Of a DNA stretch of 64,000 bases, positions 46,550-57,954 are shown one piece after another. The DNA lies in assembly GCA_037127255.1 (NCBI GenBank), contig JBANSL010000002.1, positions 5,252,001 to 5,316,000 of the forward strand, written 5' to 3'. The DNA is from Persicaria tinctoria (Eukaryota > Streptophyta > Magnoliopsida > Caryophyllales > Polygonaceae). The stretch's first letter is position 1. Every line of letters starts with the position of its first letter. The position numbers were made by a program, and so were the translations under genes. The notes below the pieces were generated by a model. That model worked only from the letters and a program-made list of their open reading frames with translations. It did not search any database and had not been told where the DNA came from.

Positions 46550-46714
46550 GCGGCCTCGACCTCTACTGTATTGCTGATCGTTGCTTTGGTGCTGGTGGGA
46601 GGGATCGCGGTGCTGCAAATGGTAATTCTGTGTATATGCATCTTCTGTCCAGATTACCAGCCTTTTGATGGCTTTTTCAGATCTAGAGATCTAGGTGAAC
46701 CCCTATTGGGCTAG
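46550..46714 (+). pseudogene. Ser/Pro-rich membrane protein family, C-terminal remnant
   Basis: Encodes only STSTVLLIVALVLVGG..., VLQMVILCICIFCPDYQPF and FRSRDLGEPLLG, then a stop. It follows the second direct repeat after a short stretch without the N-terminal repeats, so the tandem duplicate lost its 5' coding part. Of the codons that differ from the 45-kb copy, many differ only at synonymous positions. Confidence 0.7.
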
Positions 46715-47954
46715 GTTGGACCAATGGACTATTAGTCGGGCTGTAATAAGGGCTCAACCCACACACCTATAATCACTGTCTCAACTCTCAAACGAGTTTA
46801 ATCCCTTGTAACACGCCCCAACTTAGCTTTGGAGACTGCAATGACTAATTTCATAAGAATTTCACGGTGTCATTATCCAATAACTTACCCCTATGATTCC
46901 CGTTGCAATTGCTCATTACTCTTAATTATTAATGTGTCCCCCATACTCCCATAGGATAACTAGATAAGAGTCCTACTCTAGAATTATTTTTTTATTATAA
47001 AATCTTTCTCAATTTTGGGTTTACTCACACCCAAAACCACCCCTTACATGCAAAATTACAGCAAACCACTCACTAAATAGACCCTAACTCTGTTAGGTTT
47101 TCAGGCAATTAGGTGTTAAATCTTGTATAATTACCATTATACCCTTAAATTAAATAAACCGTTCCTCTCTTTGAACAAGCTGTCAGTGAGTGCAAAGAAG
47201 AAAGGGGGTCGTGTTGCTGCTGCGCCATCGTCGCCGCCGCACACGTCTCCGGTTCGTATCAACTCTCGCCGACTTCTTCTACGTGTATGTCTAAAAGGCG
47301 TGGGAAAGCTTGGCTCGCTCACCCTCGTCCGATTCCGTCGGTTGTCACCTTTAATTATGGCTCCGCCCTGCTTCTCTAGTGTCAATCTACTAATTCCTCA
47401 CCATCGCCTACTTCCTTCACTTATGGTGAGTCGAGGTCGTCAAAATCACCGCCTCCACCGTTAGATCTGAGTTGGTGAGGATTAGTAAGAAGTTTTTCAA
47501 GTTGTCAAATCACTTGCGACCCCAGATTCGATCGAGCCCCTATTTCCTTCTTCCATTTTCAATTAACCTTCTATATGATTGCCTCTCCAATTTGGTTTTT
47601 ATTTGGGATTGAGGAGAATCATTAGATATGATTTTGGGTGTTAGATTTGAATACTTTCAGTTACAAAGTCATTGATTTAGGGTTTTCTCTTTGTGGATTT
47701 AACATTTTTTAATGGAATTTATACTTAACGGTAAGAACCACTAAAAGAGCAACCGAGAACCACCAAAGTACAATGCACCTAAAAACTCTTTCGGGATTTT
47801 GATCCAACCCTCTCGAGATTTTAATCAATTCCTTTTCGAGAATTTTAATTAACCATTTCGTGATTTTATTCGGTTCTATAATTAAATAGAGAAATACACA
47901 TATATGTTATAACAAACCCCCCAAAGCAAACCTACAATACAACACACGTACATA
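46715..47954. other. Spacer with weak coding signals
   Basis: The sequence after 46715 (TAATAAGGGCTCAACCC) resembles the 3' flank of the family member at 60.4 kb. A moderately GC-rich patch at 47190-47470 carries ORFs of 113 and 82 codons on opposite strands. Neither resembles anything known, and they shadow each other. Confidence 0.4.
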
Positions 47955-48423
47955 CTACCTCCGTCCAAAAATACATGTACTTTTACTATTTACGCACGTA
48001 TTTTTAAGAGCTAAAAACTATATAAAATATTAACTTTTTTATTGATTTTTTTAATAATTACAAACTTATTGAATAAGTTTGTAATTATTAAAAAAATCAA
48101 TAAAAAAGTTAATATTTTATATACTCCCTCCGTTCCATAATACATGTCCTTTTCTTTTTTGGCACGCTTTTTAATGAGCGAAAAACTCTATAAAATATTA
48201 TTTTTTTAATTAATTTTTTTATATAATACGATACTCATTAGTAACAAGTATCATATCATATAAAAAAATAAATTAAAAAAATTATATTTTATAGAGTTTT
48301 CCGCTTATTAAAAAGCGTGCCTAAAAGGAAAGGGACATGTATTATGGAATGGAGGGAGTAGTTTTTAGCTCCTAAAAATACGTGTTCAAAACTAAAAGTC
48401 CATGTATTTTTGGACGGAGGGAG
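47955..48423. mobile_element. Stowaway-type MITE interrupted by another
   Basis: Outer ends CTACCTCCGTCC and GGACGGAGGGAG lie next to TA. The interior arms TTTTAGCTC/GAGCTAAAAACTATATAAAATATTAA pair across an inserted element at 48124-48358. Confidence 0.8.
48124..48358. mobile_element. Nested Stowaway-type MITE
   Basis: A 235-bp element with ends CTCCCTCCGTTCC and GGAATGGAGGGAG, flanked by TA. Its arms with ATAATACATGTCC pair closely. It sits inside the MITE at 47955-48423, as in the nested pair at 7.1-7.6 kb. Confidence 0.85.
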
Positions 48424-48784
48424 TATTTAGGTTAGTGATTTGTACCAAGGCCATATTCATGCAACTCTCCTTGCAATTATCAAACAATCTTGCTTTCAAA
48501 AAGGTTTTATATGAATATCTATTCGGTTCTATAATTAAATAGAGAAGTGACATTTCGGTGAGAAGATGAGAAGTAAGCCTTATGCCCCTTAGATTAAAAT
48601 GAATTTTTTATATGGATATAGAGGACATATCTAATGAGAAATATATCAATGTTTTTTTTTAAAAAAAAAAATTACGCTATTTATCTAGATGGTGATTTAA
48701 GGTTCATTTTAGGGTTTTTATGCTAATTTAAATTAGATTTTTCATTCATCATCTAAAAAAATAGCATAAAAAAAAATTAAAAAA

Positions 48785-49080
48785 CCGCGGATCGGTTCCG
48801 GCGTCCAACACTCCGCCTTCGCCCTCCTCGCAGCCACACCTCTCTCCGCTAAACGCGGATCCACCTCTCTCTTCCTCTCTCCACCTCCGCCTCTGTCCCA
48901 CCGAATCCACCTCTCTCCGCCTCCGCTCGCGCAACTCATCTCTCTGCTCGTGAGATCTCGCGGCCGGCTCCCCGCACTTCCACACCATCTCCGGCGTCCA
49001 ATACTTCCGCTCGCAGCCGCACCTCAACTCATCTCTCTGCTCGTGAGATCGGGCGTGAGATCCCGCGTTCGGCTCATTAT
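48785..49080. other. GC-rich island, possible decayed family copy
   Basis: An abrupt CT- and CG-rich patch in AT-rich DNA with repeats of CTCATCTCTCTGCTCGTGAGATC (two near copies, about 48926 and 49027) and TCTCCGGCGTCCAA-like motifs. The wording resembles the GC-rich N-terminal coding part of the Ser/Pro-rich family. No convincing frame is open. Confidence 0.35.
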
Positions 49081-49982
49081 AATTTCGTAAAATATTATTT
49101 TTATTTTATTATTTTTGCGTTTGATCTCAAACTACACAAATGTGCTAAGTGTCCCAAAATATTAAAATTTTATACAAAACAAAGGTATATACAAGTTACA
49201 AAAATGTGAAATTACACACTACAATCTTTATGTAGTTTCATTTCAATGAAAAAAATCTTGAAAATAATGTATTTAGTACTATTGTATTCCTTAATTTATA
49301 TGTGATGTAAATATTATTAGCATTTATAAAGTAATATATGTAAAAGTTTAGATATTATATAATCAATATATATACTCCGCGGTATTTTAATACAAATATA
49401 TAAATATTAATATAGGTAATATATATATATATAGGCGGATTGGGCCTATCGGTCCGCTTGGGCTTAACCCTTAGCCCAAGCTCGGCCCTATAGGCCAACC
49501 GGGCTGGGCTTGACGGCCCGCTTGGACCAATTACCTTACGGCCTTACCCAAGCCCGCATATTTTACAGGGCGGCTCGGGCGGGTTCTGCTCAGGTCTAGT
49601 TGGGTGTGTACATAAACAAGGAATCCCACATCGGGAGTTAGGAGGGTCCCAAGCTAGCATGTGAAACAAGAAAACCCACATCGAAAGTTGGGAGGGTTTC
49701 AAGATAGCATATAAGTATACAATATGCACACAAACTTAACAGATCACTAATAATTCATCCATAGGAGAGTCGTAATATATAGAACGACTACATAGATGAA
49801 TATGACTGGGCAATTGATTAGAATCCCAACAAAAACAGTTAGAAATATTTCTATCTATGCAGTTGGGATTCTAATCAATTGCCCTGAAATTGGTTAGAAT
49901 ATGACTAACAATTGATTAGATGACTACCAATTTAAGGAATGCCACATAGATGACTATCAATTTCAGGGCAATTGATTAGAAC
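49081..49982. other. Spacer with GGCCC-rich block and a strong hairpin
   Basis: 49435-49600 is rich in GGGCC/GGCCC/GCCC words, as in the ends of some plant hAT-like repeats. At 49808-49830 and 49862-49884 there is a perfect 23-bp inverted repeat with a 31-base loop. Parts of it recur at about 49967-49980 and 60570-60590. Confidence 0.5.
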
Positions 49983-50733
49983 CAGGGCCGTCCAATCAAT
50001 TTTGAAGGTCCGGATCATAATTTTATAAATTATAAATTTTATATGTAATTTTTATTTTTTTTATATCTTAAGGACGAGTATGTTAAAAAAAATTAGATTA
50101 TTTTTTGTTGATATTGAAGGAAAATTATATAAAACTCTTTAAAATAAGAATTTTTAAGAAAATCACCAGTAAAATTTATATTAAATATTTTATACAAAAT
50201 GTTTCTATAAAATTTATAGTTATACAATATTAAAAATAATATATATACTGCACGTTCAACTTTGTGTCATTTGTTTTTAAACACAAAAACCCTAGTGTTT
50301 TTCTATATATATAATATTCTAAAACTCCTTGAAACATGTTATTTCATTCAATTCAATTAATATAAATATAGCTATGACCATGTGAAGCGTTTTTTCTTGA
50401 ATGTCCATGTTAATAAAACTAAAATTGTTCATGAATGACATAATTATAAAATGAAGCTAAAAGATTAGCTGTATTTAAATTTAAATTAATAATTTAATAC
50501 TCTATGACTTGATGAAATTTAGTTGTGCTAAATCTGGGATTCGAGCTCATGACTGTAAGAAAACGTGCATGCCCCGTAGCAATTCGACAACCACCACGCC
50601 AACAAACACTTGTGTTAATTTTAAAAATGTTTTATTATATATATTAAGATAAGTAAAAAAAAAAAAACGAGGCCTCGTAAAAACGGAGGCCCAGGAGAGT
50701 CGCCCGCCTTGCCCTCCCCAAGGGTCGGGCCTG
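49983..50733 (-). mobile_element. Non-autonomous hAT element with 8-bp target duplication
   Basis: Ends CAGGGCCGTCC and GGGTCGGGCCTG are flanked by ATTAGAAC at 49975-49982 and 50734-50741, the 8-bp duplication typical of hAT. The left terminus matches the right terminus of the element at 60874-62023 in inverted orientation (CAGGGCCGTCCAATCAATTT), so both belong to one family. It has no transposase. Near its right end (about 50517-50610, minus strand) it carries a tRNA-like module. Confidence 0.9.
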
Positions 50734-51063
50734 ATTAGAACCAATTTAAGGAATCCCACATAGATGAATATAACATTTTTTATAACTTAGAAATATTTCT
50801 ATCTCTTTTGAATTATTATAAATTTTTTAAGTTGATTTTTTGAGATTTTTTTCAAATATATTATAATAGTCATGTAAAAGCTAAATACATACTATTACTT
50901 TATTTTTTTTAATGTTAATTTTTATTTAAGGGTAAAGTATTTTTGTGGGGTGGGGTTGCCTCTCTTTTTTTCGATGCTGAAATGGAGCTCTAGCGTTGTT
51001 AGGAACAGACGTTGAAGCTCCCAATTGATGTATATATCATAGATAGCATAAGCTTATGCTTAT
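50734..51063. other. Spacer between hAT element and SMR pseudogene
   Basis: AT-rich, without ORFs. The right part would be the 3' UTR of the ancestral SMR gene. Confidence 0.4.
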
Positions 51064-52385
51064 TCACTTATGCCGGAATTTTGGCCGCACCATGATCACT
51101 CCCGGCCTGGGTTCTTCATGCTGGTATCTGCAAGTATATCATCCAACAATTCAATTTAACCACATAAGCAACACTTAGAAGCACTAAATACCAAGTTAAA
51201 CTCACCCATTGTCAATGAGGAAGCTTCTTACAGCAGCTGGGATTGCAGCTTCTCCACGGCTGTGGTTGGCTATCCCTATTTTACCAAAAACATAGTTAAA
51301 CACTTGACAAGTGACGCCTTCAGAGACAAACGTCACAAATAATGTGAAAAGGCGCAGCAACAATGAGCCAAGCATTTGAGTTTGGCTTGTTACTCTTCCA
51401 TACTATCTTAGGGGTTTTAGAGATGAGTTGTCATTAACATTCACATATCAAATGCAAACCAAGATGTATAATGCCGAAACATTGCAGTACCTGTAATGAC
51501 CTCAGCTCCAATGATAGTGGCCTCTGCCTGATCAACGACGGTTCAATGGATGACTTCAATCCATTGACACTAAGGGACGATAAACTGTGCGGTGCTTCTG
51601 CCTTTGTCTCAGCAGAGCCGGGAAATGCTGGACCGTTAGAAGCCACCTGGGATTCAATCATGTTCAGGAGCGCCTGAACTACCTCCACATCCACAACATG
51701 AAGGCCGTGCAAGTCCAACTTCCATATTCCATTTCAGTTGTTCCGAATGCTCAAAATCTTATTGGCAGCCTTCTTATTTAGTTTCTCTGCAGCCTCCCAA
51801 TCCTCTTGAGCTTTCTGGGAGAAGTGTTGAGCAGAAGAATGATCCCCTCGTAGAAAAGAGTAAGCGGTTGCCTTGGAATGTCTGGAAGCAGCCCTGGTAG
51901 TGATATTTCCAACACAGCAAACAGTGGGTGCACTTGCCAATTGAGCTGGGACAAAGTTCACCCTTGAAGAAAAATCATCAAGCTTTTCATAACAGAAATA
52001 GCAATCTCCAATACAGGACTCCAGATTGGAGCTCAGTTCCGCAGGGTCGGGGGGTTTGAAGAAATAACAATGTCTGTCTGAAATGTCTTTCCCTCAGGGA
52101 TGTCGTATTTCAGATTAGAGCTGGGATCCCCTCGCAATCCTCCAAAATGTTATCTGAAACCATGGTTTTCAATGAGGATCATGCTTTCTCAAAGTTATTG
52201 CCTACAGCAGCGAGAATATCTTCAATTAGGCTATTATCAGCCCAGCTATAAAGCACTTTGATCTGTCTAAAAACACTATCATACTCTTTCACCTGGCAAT
52301 TATTAATGCCAAAATGTCCGCTAGAATTACTAGCCTCAGATGTTAAGGTTAGTCGCTTATCCTTAACAACTGGGAACAGTACCAC
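51064..52385 (-). pseudogene. Pseudogene of a CUE-like/DUF1771/SMR domain protein
   Basis: Minus-strand remnant of a plant SMR (small MutS-related) protein of the At5g58720/At5g23520 type. The order is intact: a CUE-like segment (VKEYDSVFRQIKVLYSWADN), DUF1771 (SRHSKATAYSFLRGDHSSAQ...LNKKAANKILSIRN), then the SMR domain (WKLDLHGLHVVDVEVVQALL, GIANHSRGEAAIPAAVRSFL, PGVIMVRPKFRH). GT-AG introns survive between 51275-51206 and 51127-51064, so it arose by DNA duplication or by decay in place, not by retroposition. Breaks: a TGA after NNFEKA, a TGA before WKLDLHG, a roughly 5-base insertion that shifts frame before VITG, and scrambled frames at about 51960-52170. SMR proteins bind or cut nucleic acids; this copy should encode none. 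Confidence 0.85.
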
Positions 52386-54370
52386 CGACTAAACTTTCAT
52401 CGGGGGGACGACCTCACACCTCCACTCCCCAAATTGAGCACGGTTTTCACACTCCCCTCTCCTCAGGTACCTTGAGCCTTACAAATTCGAGCTGTAACCT
52501 ACTGAAGAAGAAAGCCCCAATTGTGCTAGGGTTTTTGTGCGAAAACTGCGTTCAACATAAATCATTGAAGAGGGTTCTCAAACTTCCCTCTGTGTAGAAA
52601 TTGACCTCAGAATCTTTCTTCCCTCTACCTCACGAGCTCAGAGCCTTACCAATTTCTCAAAGGAAGACGAATTCCGCGAAGCCCCAATTCCTAGGGTTTC
52701 TGACGAAGGCGATTCCCTGACAACATCCTATGGAAAAAAAGAAGGGGAAAGGCTCATTACTAATCCTTGGTTCAGGAAATGCTGGAAAATATATAGTCAG
52801 TGCTTGTATGGCGTTTAAATCTACCATAAAGATCTGATAAGATATGAATTCTTAATTGGTAATATAAAGCTATTAATCTTATTTTCGTATTTTCTGTCGT
52901 GCATGCCACAGGTCAACTCTGATTTGTAGACGGTAAAAGAGAGGCAAAGGGATGAAAAGAGATAGTTGAATTCATCTAGTTTGTCTGCAAATTTTTATTG
53001 TTTTTTCAGGTTGACATTAAAAGCATATCCATATACAACTCTCATTTGCAAACTAATAAGAATTCAGTTACTTTATCTACAATATCTTTCTCTTTAAGCC
53101 CCCTTCTAGACCCTCCTACAACCATACAATTTCTTTGATCCTAAGCAATTGCAAAGCAATGAAACACTGGGTGATAATCAGCTTTTTTTTATCAACTGGG
53201 TGATAATCAGCTTGAGATAAAAAGCTAACTGCAACTATACAAAATAAAGGCAAATATATATATATATATTCAACAAAAGCAATGTGTTTTGATATAAAGA
53301 ACATTATCTTACTAGGAATTCTGTCTGCATAGATATAAAGATGGTTTATGGCTGTTGTAATGTATTATGTATGTAATGTAAGTGCTCTCACAAATGACAT
53401 TTTCTTTGTCACAATGCCACCCCAAAGTAATCAGAAAACCTATATTTCTTCAAATGAGAAGTCAAAACCAATGACAACCTCATGGATTTTGAAAGTCTGC
53501 CCTAGTAGGCATATTTTTCCTTTAAATTCCCAGATTTGAAGGGAAGGACTAGCTCCCTAAAACACCCAAGGCAGATAAAAATGTACCCATTCAATAAATA
53601 AAAAACTTACACACACCAATTCATATTGACGACTTGCCCAGTATCTAGTAGCTCCGCTTAAGATCAAAATAAGCTTTTCATGGAACCTGTATAAGTAATT
53701 TAGGTTACATTTACTGAAATGTTAGAATTAAGTAGCTAGAAATTAAAGCAGTGTAGAAGAAGATAAGATTTCCTTGTGTTACCAGTGCAAAACCAGAGAA
53801 AATTCTGATCCTATACCCTCAATACACATACTTAATGCAGTTGCCATTAAAATACACAACCCTAGCCTGAACAAGAAAGCAGTGAAAAACGTATGTGAAC
53901 ACATCTTAAGTCAAAGAAAAAAAGATTCAGATGCACATGAGAACACAATATATAACCCATAGCAACTCAATTACTTCTGGAAAATACTAATATCACAACT
54001 AACATCTCAAGTGAAGACGAAAACAGGGTTTGGCCATGAGAGTTGAGGGGCTATGAACCTAAAAATCCCCTCATTCAGCCTCCTAACACTCGATTACAGG
54101 AAGCAATCGCCATTAAACTCGCAAAATGTAAATAAGTGTTCACTAGAAAATGAGAATGGAGGATACACATCTAATTTCCCTGTCTCTATCAGTCTATCTA
54201 GCTCCAAAATGCAAACATATCTAAATTCATGGGGCTTAAATCTGAATTAGCGAACATAGTACGGGGATTGAGAACTAGCCTTTTCAGAGTCGGTGGAGAA
54301 TCACCGTTGAGCCTGAAATTTCGATCGATGCCGTGCTCCTCCTCCGTTTACTTCCCAAATTAATCCGGAG
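52386..54370. other. Spacer, including a segment duplicated at 63.2 kb
   Basis: 52386-52740 probably held the leader of the SMR gene. The segment at about 53468-53580 and 53635-53658 (AACCAATGACAACCTCATGG..., GACGACTTGCCCAGTAT) is repeated at 63188-63330. 53124-53245 resembles 43737-43800 downstream of the membrane protein gene. ORFs at 53348-54250 are short and unlike known proteins. Confidence 0.5.
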
Positions 54371-55273
54371 TAGGGCTGAAAATCAACCCGGTAACCGATT
54401 CACCCGACCCGATTATTTTGGTGAAAACCCGAAAAAAAACCGGGTGATGGGTGATACATTTTCCACCCATTACCCCAATCATCACCCGACCCGCTTAACC
54501 ACCCATTAGCCCACCCGATTATTAAAAAAAAATCTAGTATATAAATAACACAATTTAACATAACTAACATATTTCTTCTTTTCTACATTTAGTTTCTCCA
54601 TTCTCCAATTGCTCTGCTTCAAGAAGATCTAAGAAAATATAAGTTTGTATTATTTAATTTCATGTCTTTATAAAATTTCTTTTATTTCTTTTACATATAT
54701 TGATAGAGTGTAAGCAATTTGGCTCTTTTCAACGACTTTATTAGCATTTAGTGTATTAATGCATGATTAACCAAATTGTATTTCCCAATTTGTTAAAAGA
54801 TTAGTAACAATAATAATTTTTATGCAATGAAATTAAAGAAAGGACACTTGAGTCTGTTTTCTAATGACATAGTTTTTTTATATATTTTTTTAACTGTGAG
54901 TTTAGTAATCGATCATCTAGTATGATATTAAACTTCTAATACTAATTTTGTAAGTTAAGGATAGTGATATAATATATGAATAAGTCTTTTATTCATTTAG
55001 CAAGATTCATACATTGACATTGTTTATAAAATTATCGAATATAAATGATTTTTAAATATGTCTTATGATTCATTTCGTTTTAGTTTCTTCCACCCGATTA
55101 GCCCCTCGACCCACCCGTTTCACCCGACGGATCGGGTGATGGGTGAAACATTAGACAGATGGGTGATGGGTCGGGTAACATTTTTTTGTAATGAGTCGGG
55201 TGACATTTTTTTGTGATGGGTCGGGTGAAAAAAAGGGTCCACCCATCTATCACCCGACCCATTTCCACCCCTA
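54371..55273. mobile_element. hAT-like element with TAGGG ends and 8-bp target duplication
   Basis: Begins TAGGGCTGAAAAT and ends ATTTCCACCCCTA, which are inverted. ATCCGGAG flanks it at 54363-54370 and 55274-55281. Both subterminal regions are packed with ACCCGACCC/GGGTCGGGT words, probably transposase-binding repeats. It is 903 bp long without coding capacity. A truncated relative starts near 63330 and runs off the window. Confidence 0.85.
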
Positions 55274-55304
55274 ATCCGGAGATCTGAAATTGAGAGGTTT
55301 CAAG

Positions 55305-55381
55305 TTTGAACCGTGTTGGTAAGGCGGTAAGGCCTCACGTTGTTGATACTCGATATCGGTTCGAACTCTGAAGCCATCAAA
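55305..55381 (+). mobile_element. tRNA-like SINE head
   Basis: GGTAAGGCGGTAAGGCC resembles a Pol III A box, and GGTTCGAACTC about 40 bases on resembles a B box. A T-rich tail follows. No target duplication was found. Confidence 0.4.
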
Positions 55382-55439
55382 TTTCTAAATTTCACATCTC
55401 TCGTTTTCAACCAATTTTGTTCCCTTTTTCTTTTTTTCC

Positions 55440-56240
55440 TTTTACAACTAATTTCATATTTGAAATAACCACGAAGTTATTTGGCTAAATGTCCATTTTT
55501 TTTTATGTCACTTTTGCTAATTATCCACTAAAACTACCCTTTTGTTAAATGTCCACAAATTTTTCATAATTCCAAGTTTACCCTCTCTTCTAATTTAACC
55601 TCTCCGTCCTCTTCCTCAATCCACTTTTTTTCAGATTTGAGAGGATGCAGGCGCCATCCCCTCTCGATCTCTCCGATTCATCTCCCATGGCGCCTCCTTC
55701 ATCGACGCCGATGCCGACCTGGATCTCCCTCCTCCACGTTCGTTGTCGGGGACCCTAATGAAGCCGTCGACGCCGATGCAAACGTTCTCCTTCTATGTCA
55801 CCCGCCAATGAAGCCGCCGACCCTCGCTCCTCTAGGCTGATGCCGCCGACGAGGAGACCTCACTCCTCTACTGTCTTCTTCTCAATTTCTCCCCACCTTG
55901 TTTAGATATCAAATTTGCAAATCAAATTGTTGGTTCTTGTACGGATGGGGCAGGGTAATTTCAGGAGTAATTTTGCAATCGGTCTCTTAATTCCCTTTTC
56001 GGTTTGGAACTAAAATTTTAGGAGTAATTTTGTGTGTGATTGGGACAGACATTCATGGTTAATATCTGTTTTAGGAGTAATTTTGTGTAAAGATGATTTG
56101 TTGCTATTGTTCGATGAAAGAGGTACCTCTGCTTTTTCATATATTTGGCTCGTAGCTTTGATTAAGTTCAAAGTAATTTTTTTTTGGCAATTTATTGTAT
56201 TATGGGATGATTTGTTGATTGGGAACTCATGACCTTATGT
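55440..56240. other. Spacer with a CT-rich low-evidence ORF
   Basis: A 67-codon ORF at 55637-55840 in a CT-rich patch matches nothing recognised. GGCTAAATGTCCATTTTTTTT near 55482 resembles the reverse complement of sequence near 58910, so the whole 55.5-58.9 kb interval could once have been one element. Confidence 0.3.
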
Positions 56241-56589
56241 GGTCTCACGTGACCATAGGGTGGTGACACCACTAAATCCTACGCCCTAGAATTCGTTTAT
56301 CAAATTAGTATCGAGTATTGAACAACACACGTTGTTCTTTTGGTGACAACATCGATGACACTGCTTTCCTTTTGTTGACAATAGTGGTGACACTGTTTTT
56401 CTATTGATGACACCGTTGTTTACACTCTAGAATTCGTTATCATAGGGTTTTTCTTTTAGTGACCGCAGTGTTTATTTTTTTTTATTGTGGTGACACTACT
56501 AATTACTTTTTCCCTTGTTCTAGGATTTTTCTTTTGGTGACAATAGTTTTTACTTTTTTTTTTTTATTGTGGTGACACTGCTAATAACA

Positions 56590-57240
56590 CTTTGTTTACC
56601 TTTGGTGACAGCAGTGATGACACTGTTTTTCTTTGATGACACGACTAATAACACTTGACCATTCTTTCCCTTGATACACTTGTGGTGACACCACTTTGAA
56701 CATTTGTGGTGACACTATTTTTCTTTGATGACACGACTAATAACACTTGACCATTCTTTCCCTTGATACACTTGTGGTGATACCACTTTGAACATTTGTG
56801 ATGACACTATTTTTCTTTGATGACACGACTAATAACACGACCATTCTTTCCCTTGATACACTTTTGGTGACACTATTTTTCTTTGATGAGACGACTAATA
56901 ACACTTGACAATTCTTTCCCTTGATACACTTTCGGTGACACTACTTTGAACATTTGTGGTGACATTATTTTTCATTGATGACACGACTAATAACATTTGA
57001 CCATTCTTTCCCTTGATACACTTGTGGTGACACCACTTTGAACATTTGTGGTGACACTATTTTTCATTGATGACACGACTAATAACACTTCACCATTCTT
57101 TCCTTTGATACACTTGTGGTGACACCACTTTGAACATTTGTGGTGACACTATTTTTCTTTGATGACACGACTAATAACACTTGACTATTCTTTCCCTTGA
57201 TACACTTGATGACACGACTAATAACACTTGACCATTCTTG
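56590..57240 (+). repeat. 92-bp minisatellite
   Basis: About seven units containing TTTGATGACACGACTAATAA, CCATTCTTTCCCTTGATACA and TTTGAACATTTGTGGTGACA. Full units are 92 bp (starts near 56632, 56724, 56816) and others are shortened. Flanking DNA from about 56250 is rich in degenerate GTGACAC words, which may show older units. Confidence 0.9.
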
Positions 57241-57328
57241 GGAGTTATAAATTCTAACTTGTTACTCTAAAATGTCATATGATACATAAACTATATATAA
57301 AGTAAGATTTTGATAAATTAGCATCTTA

Positions 57329-57951
57329 GAGCATCTCCCATGGTAAGCCAAAAAATGGGTTTTGGCCTAATTTTACTCCCACCCTAGGCCAAAACTCATT
57401 TTAGCCTTTTTGTTTTTGGCCTATTTCCAAAACAAAGGCTAAATTTGGCTTCCACTTTTGGAAGGCCAAATGCAATTTATTTATTTATTGATTTATTTTA
57501 AGTGTTTAATATTTATGTAAATCTAGAAATAACACAATTATAAATCTATATATTATATAGTTATGATTTTTAATTAAAAATAAAAGTTGTAGTATTGTAA
57601 AGATATTCATGAGTTCTTCGATATGAATATAATATTTGACATATTTAAATTATCATTTCATAAATAATATTTTTAGAAGATGACATTAATCTTTTTTAAT
57701 ATAGATTCATCAAAATTATAATAAAAATAAATATTATGTTGCTTAATGTATTAAAGATAGAATCAAGTGACGGAAATGAGATGTAAAAGTTCTAAATTAT
57801 ATTAGTATTTATAGGAAATTTAGCCTACCAAAATTGGCCTACGGTGGGAACAACAAAGTCGTATTATAGGCCAAAAGAGAATATTTTATAGAATATTCTC
57901 TTTTGGTAGGCTATTTCCTCTAGCCATTATGGCTTACCGGGGAAGATGCTC
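57329..57951. mobile_element. Tourist-like MITE, 623 bp
   Basis: Ends GAGCATCTCCCATGGTAAGCC and GGCTTACCGGGGAAGATGCTC are inverted and flanked by TTA (57326-57328 and 57952-57954). The subterminal regions carry AGGCCAAAA/TTTTGGCCT words. No coding sequence. Confidence 0.9.
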
Positions 57952-57954
57952 TTA

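Noticed and set aside
47123..47464. ORF of 113 codons
   Set aside because: No recognised domain, opposed by an antisense ORF, and not repeated or conserved elsewhere in the window.
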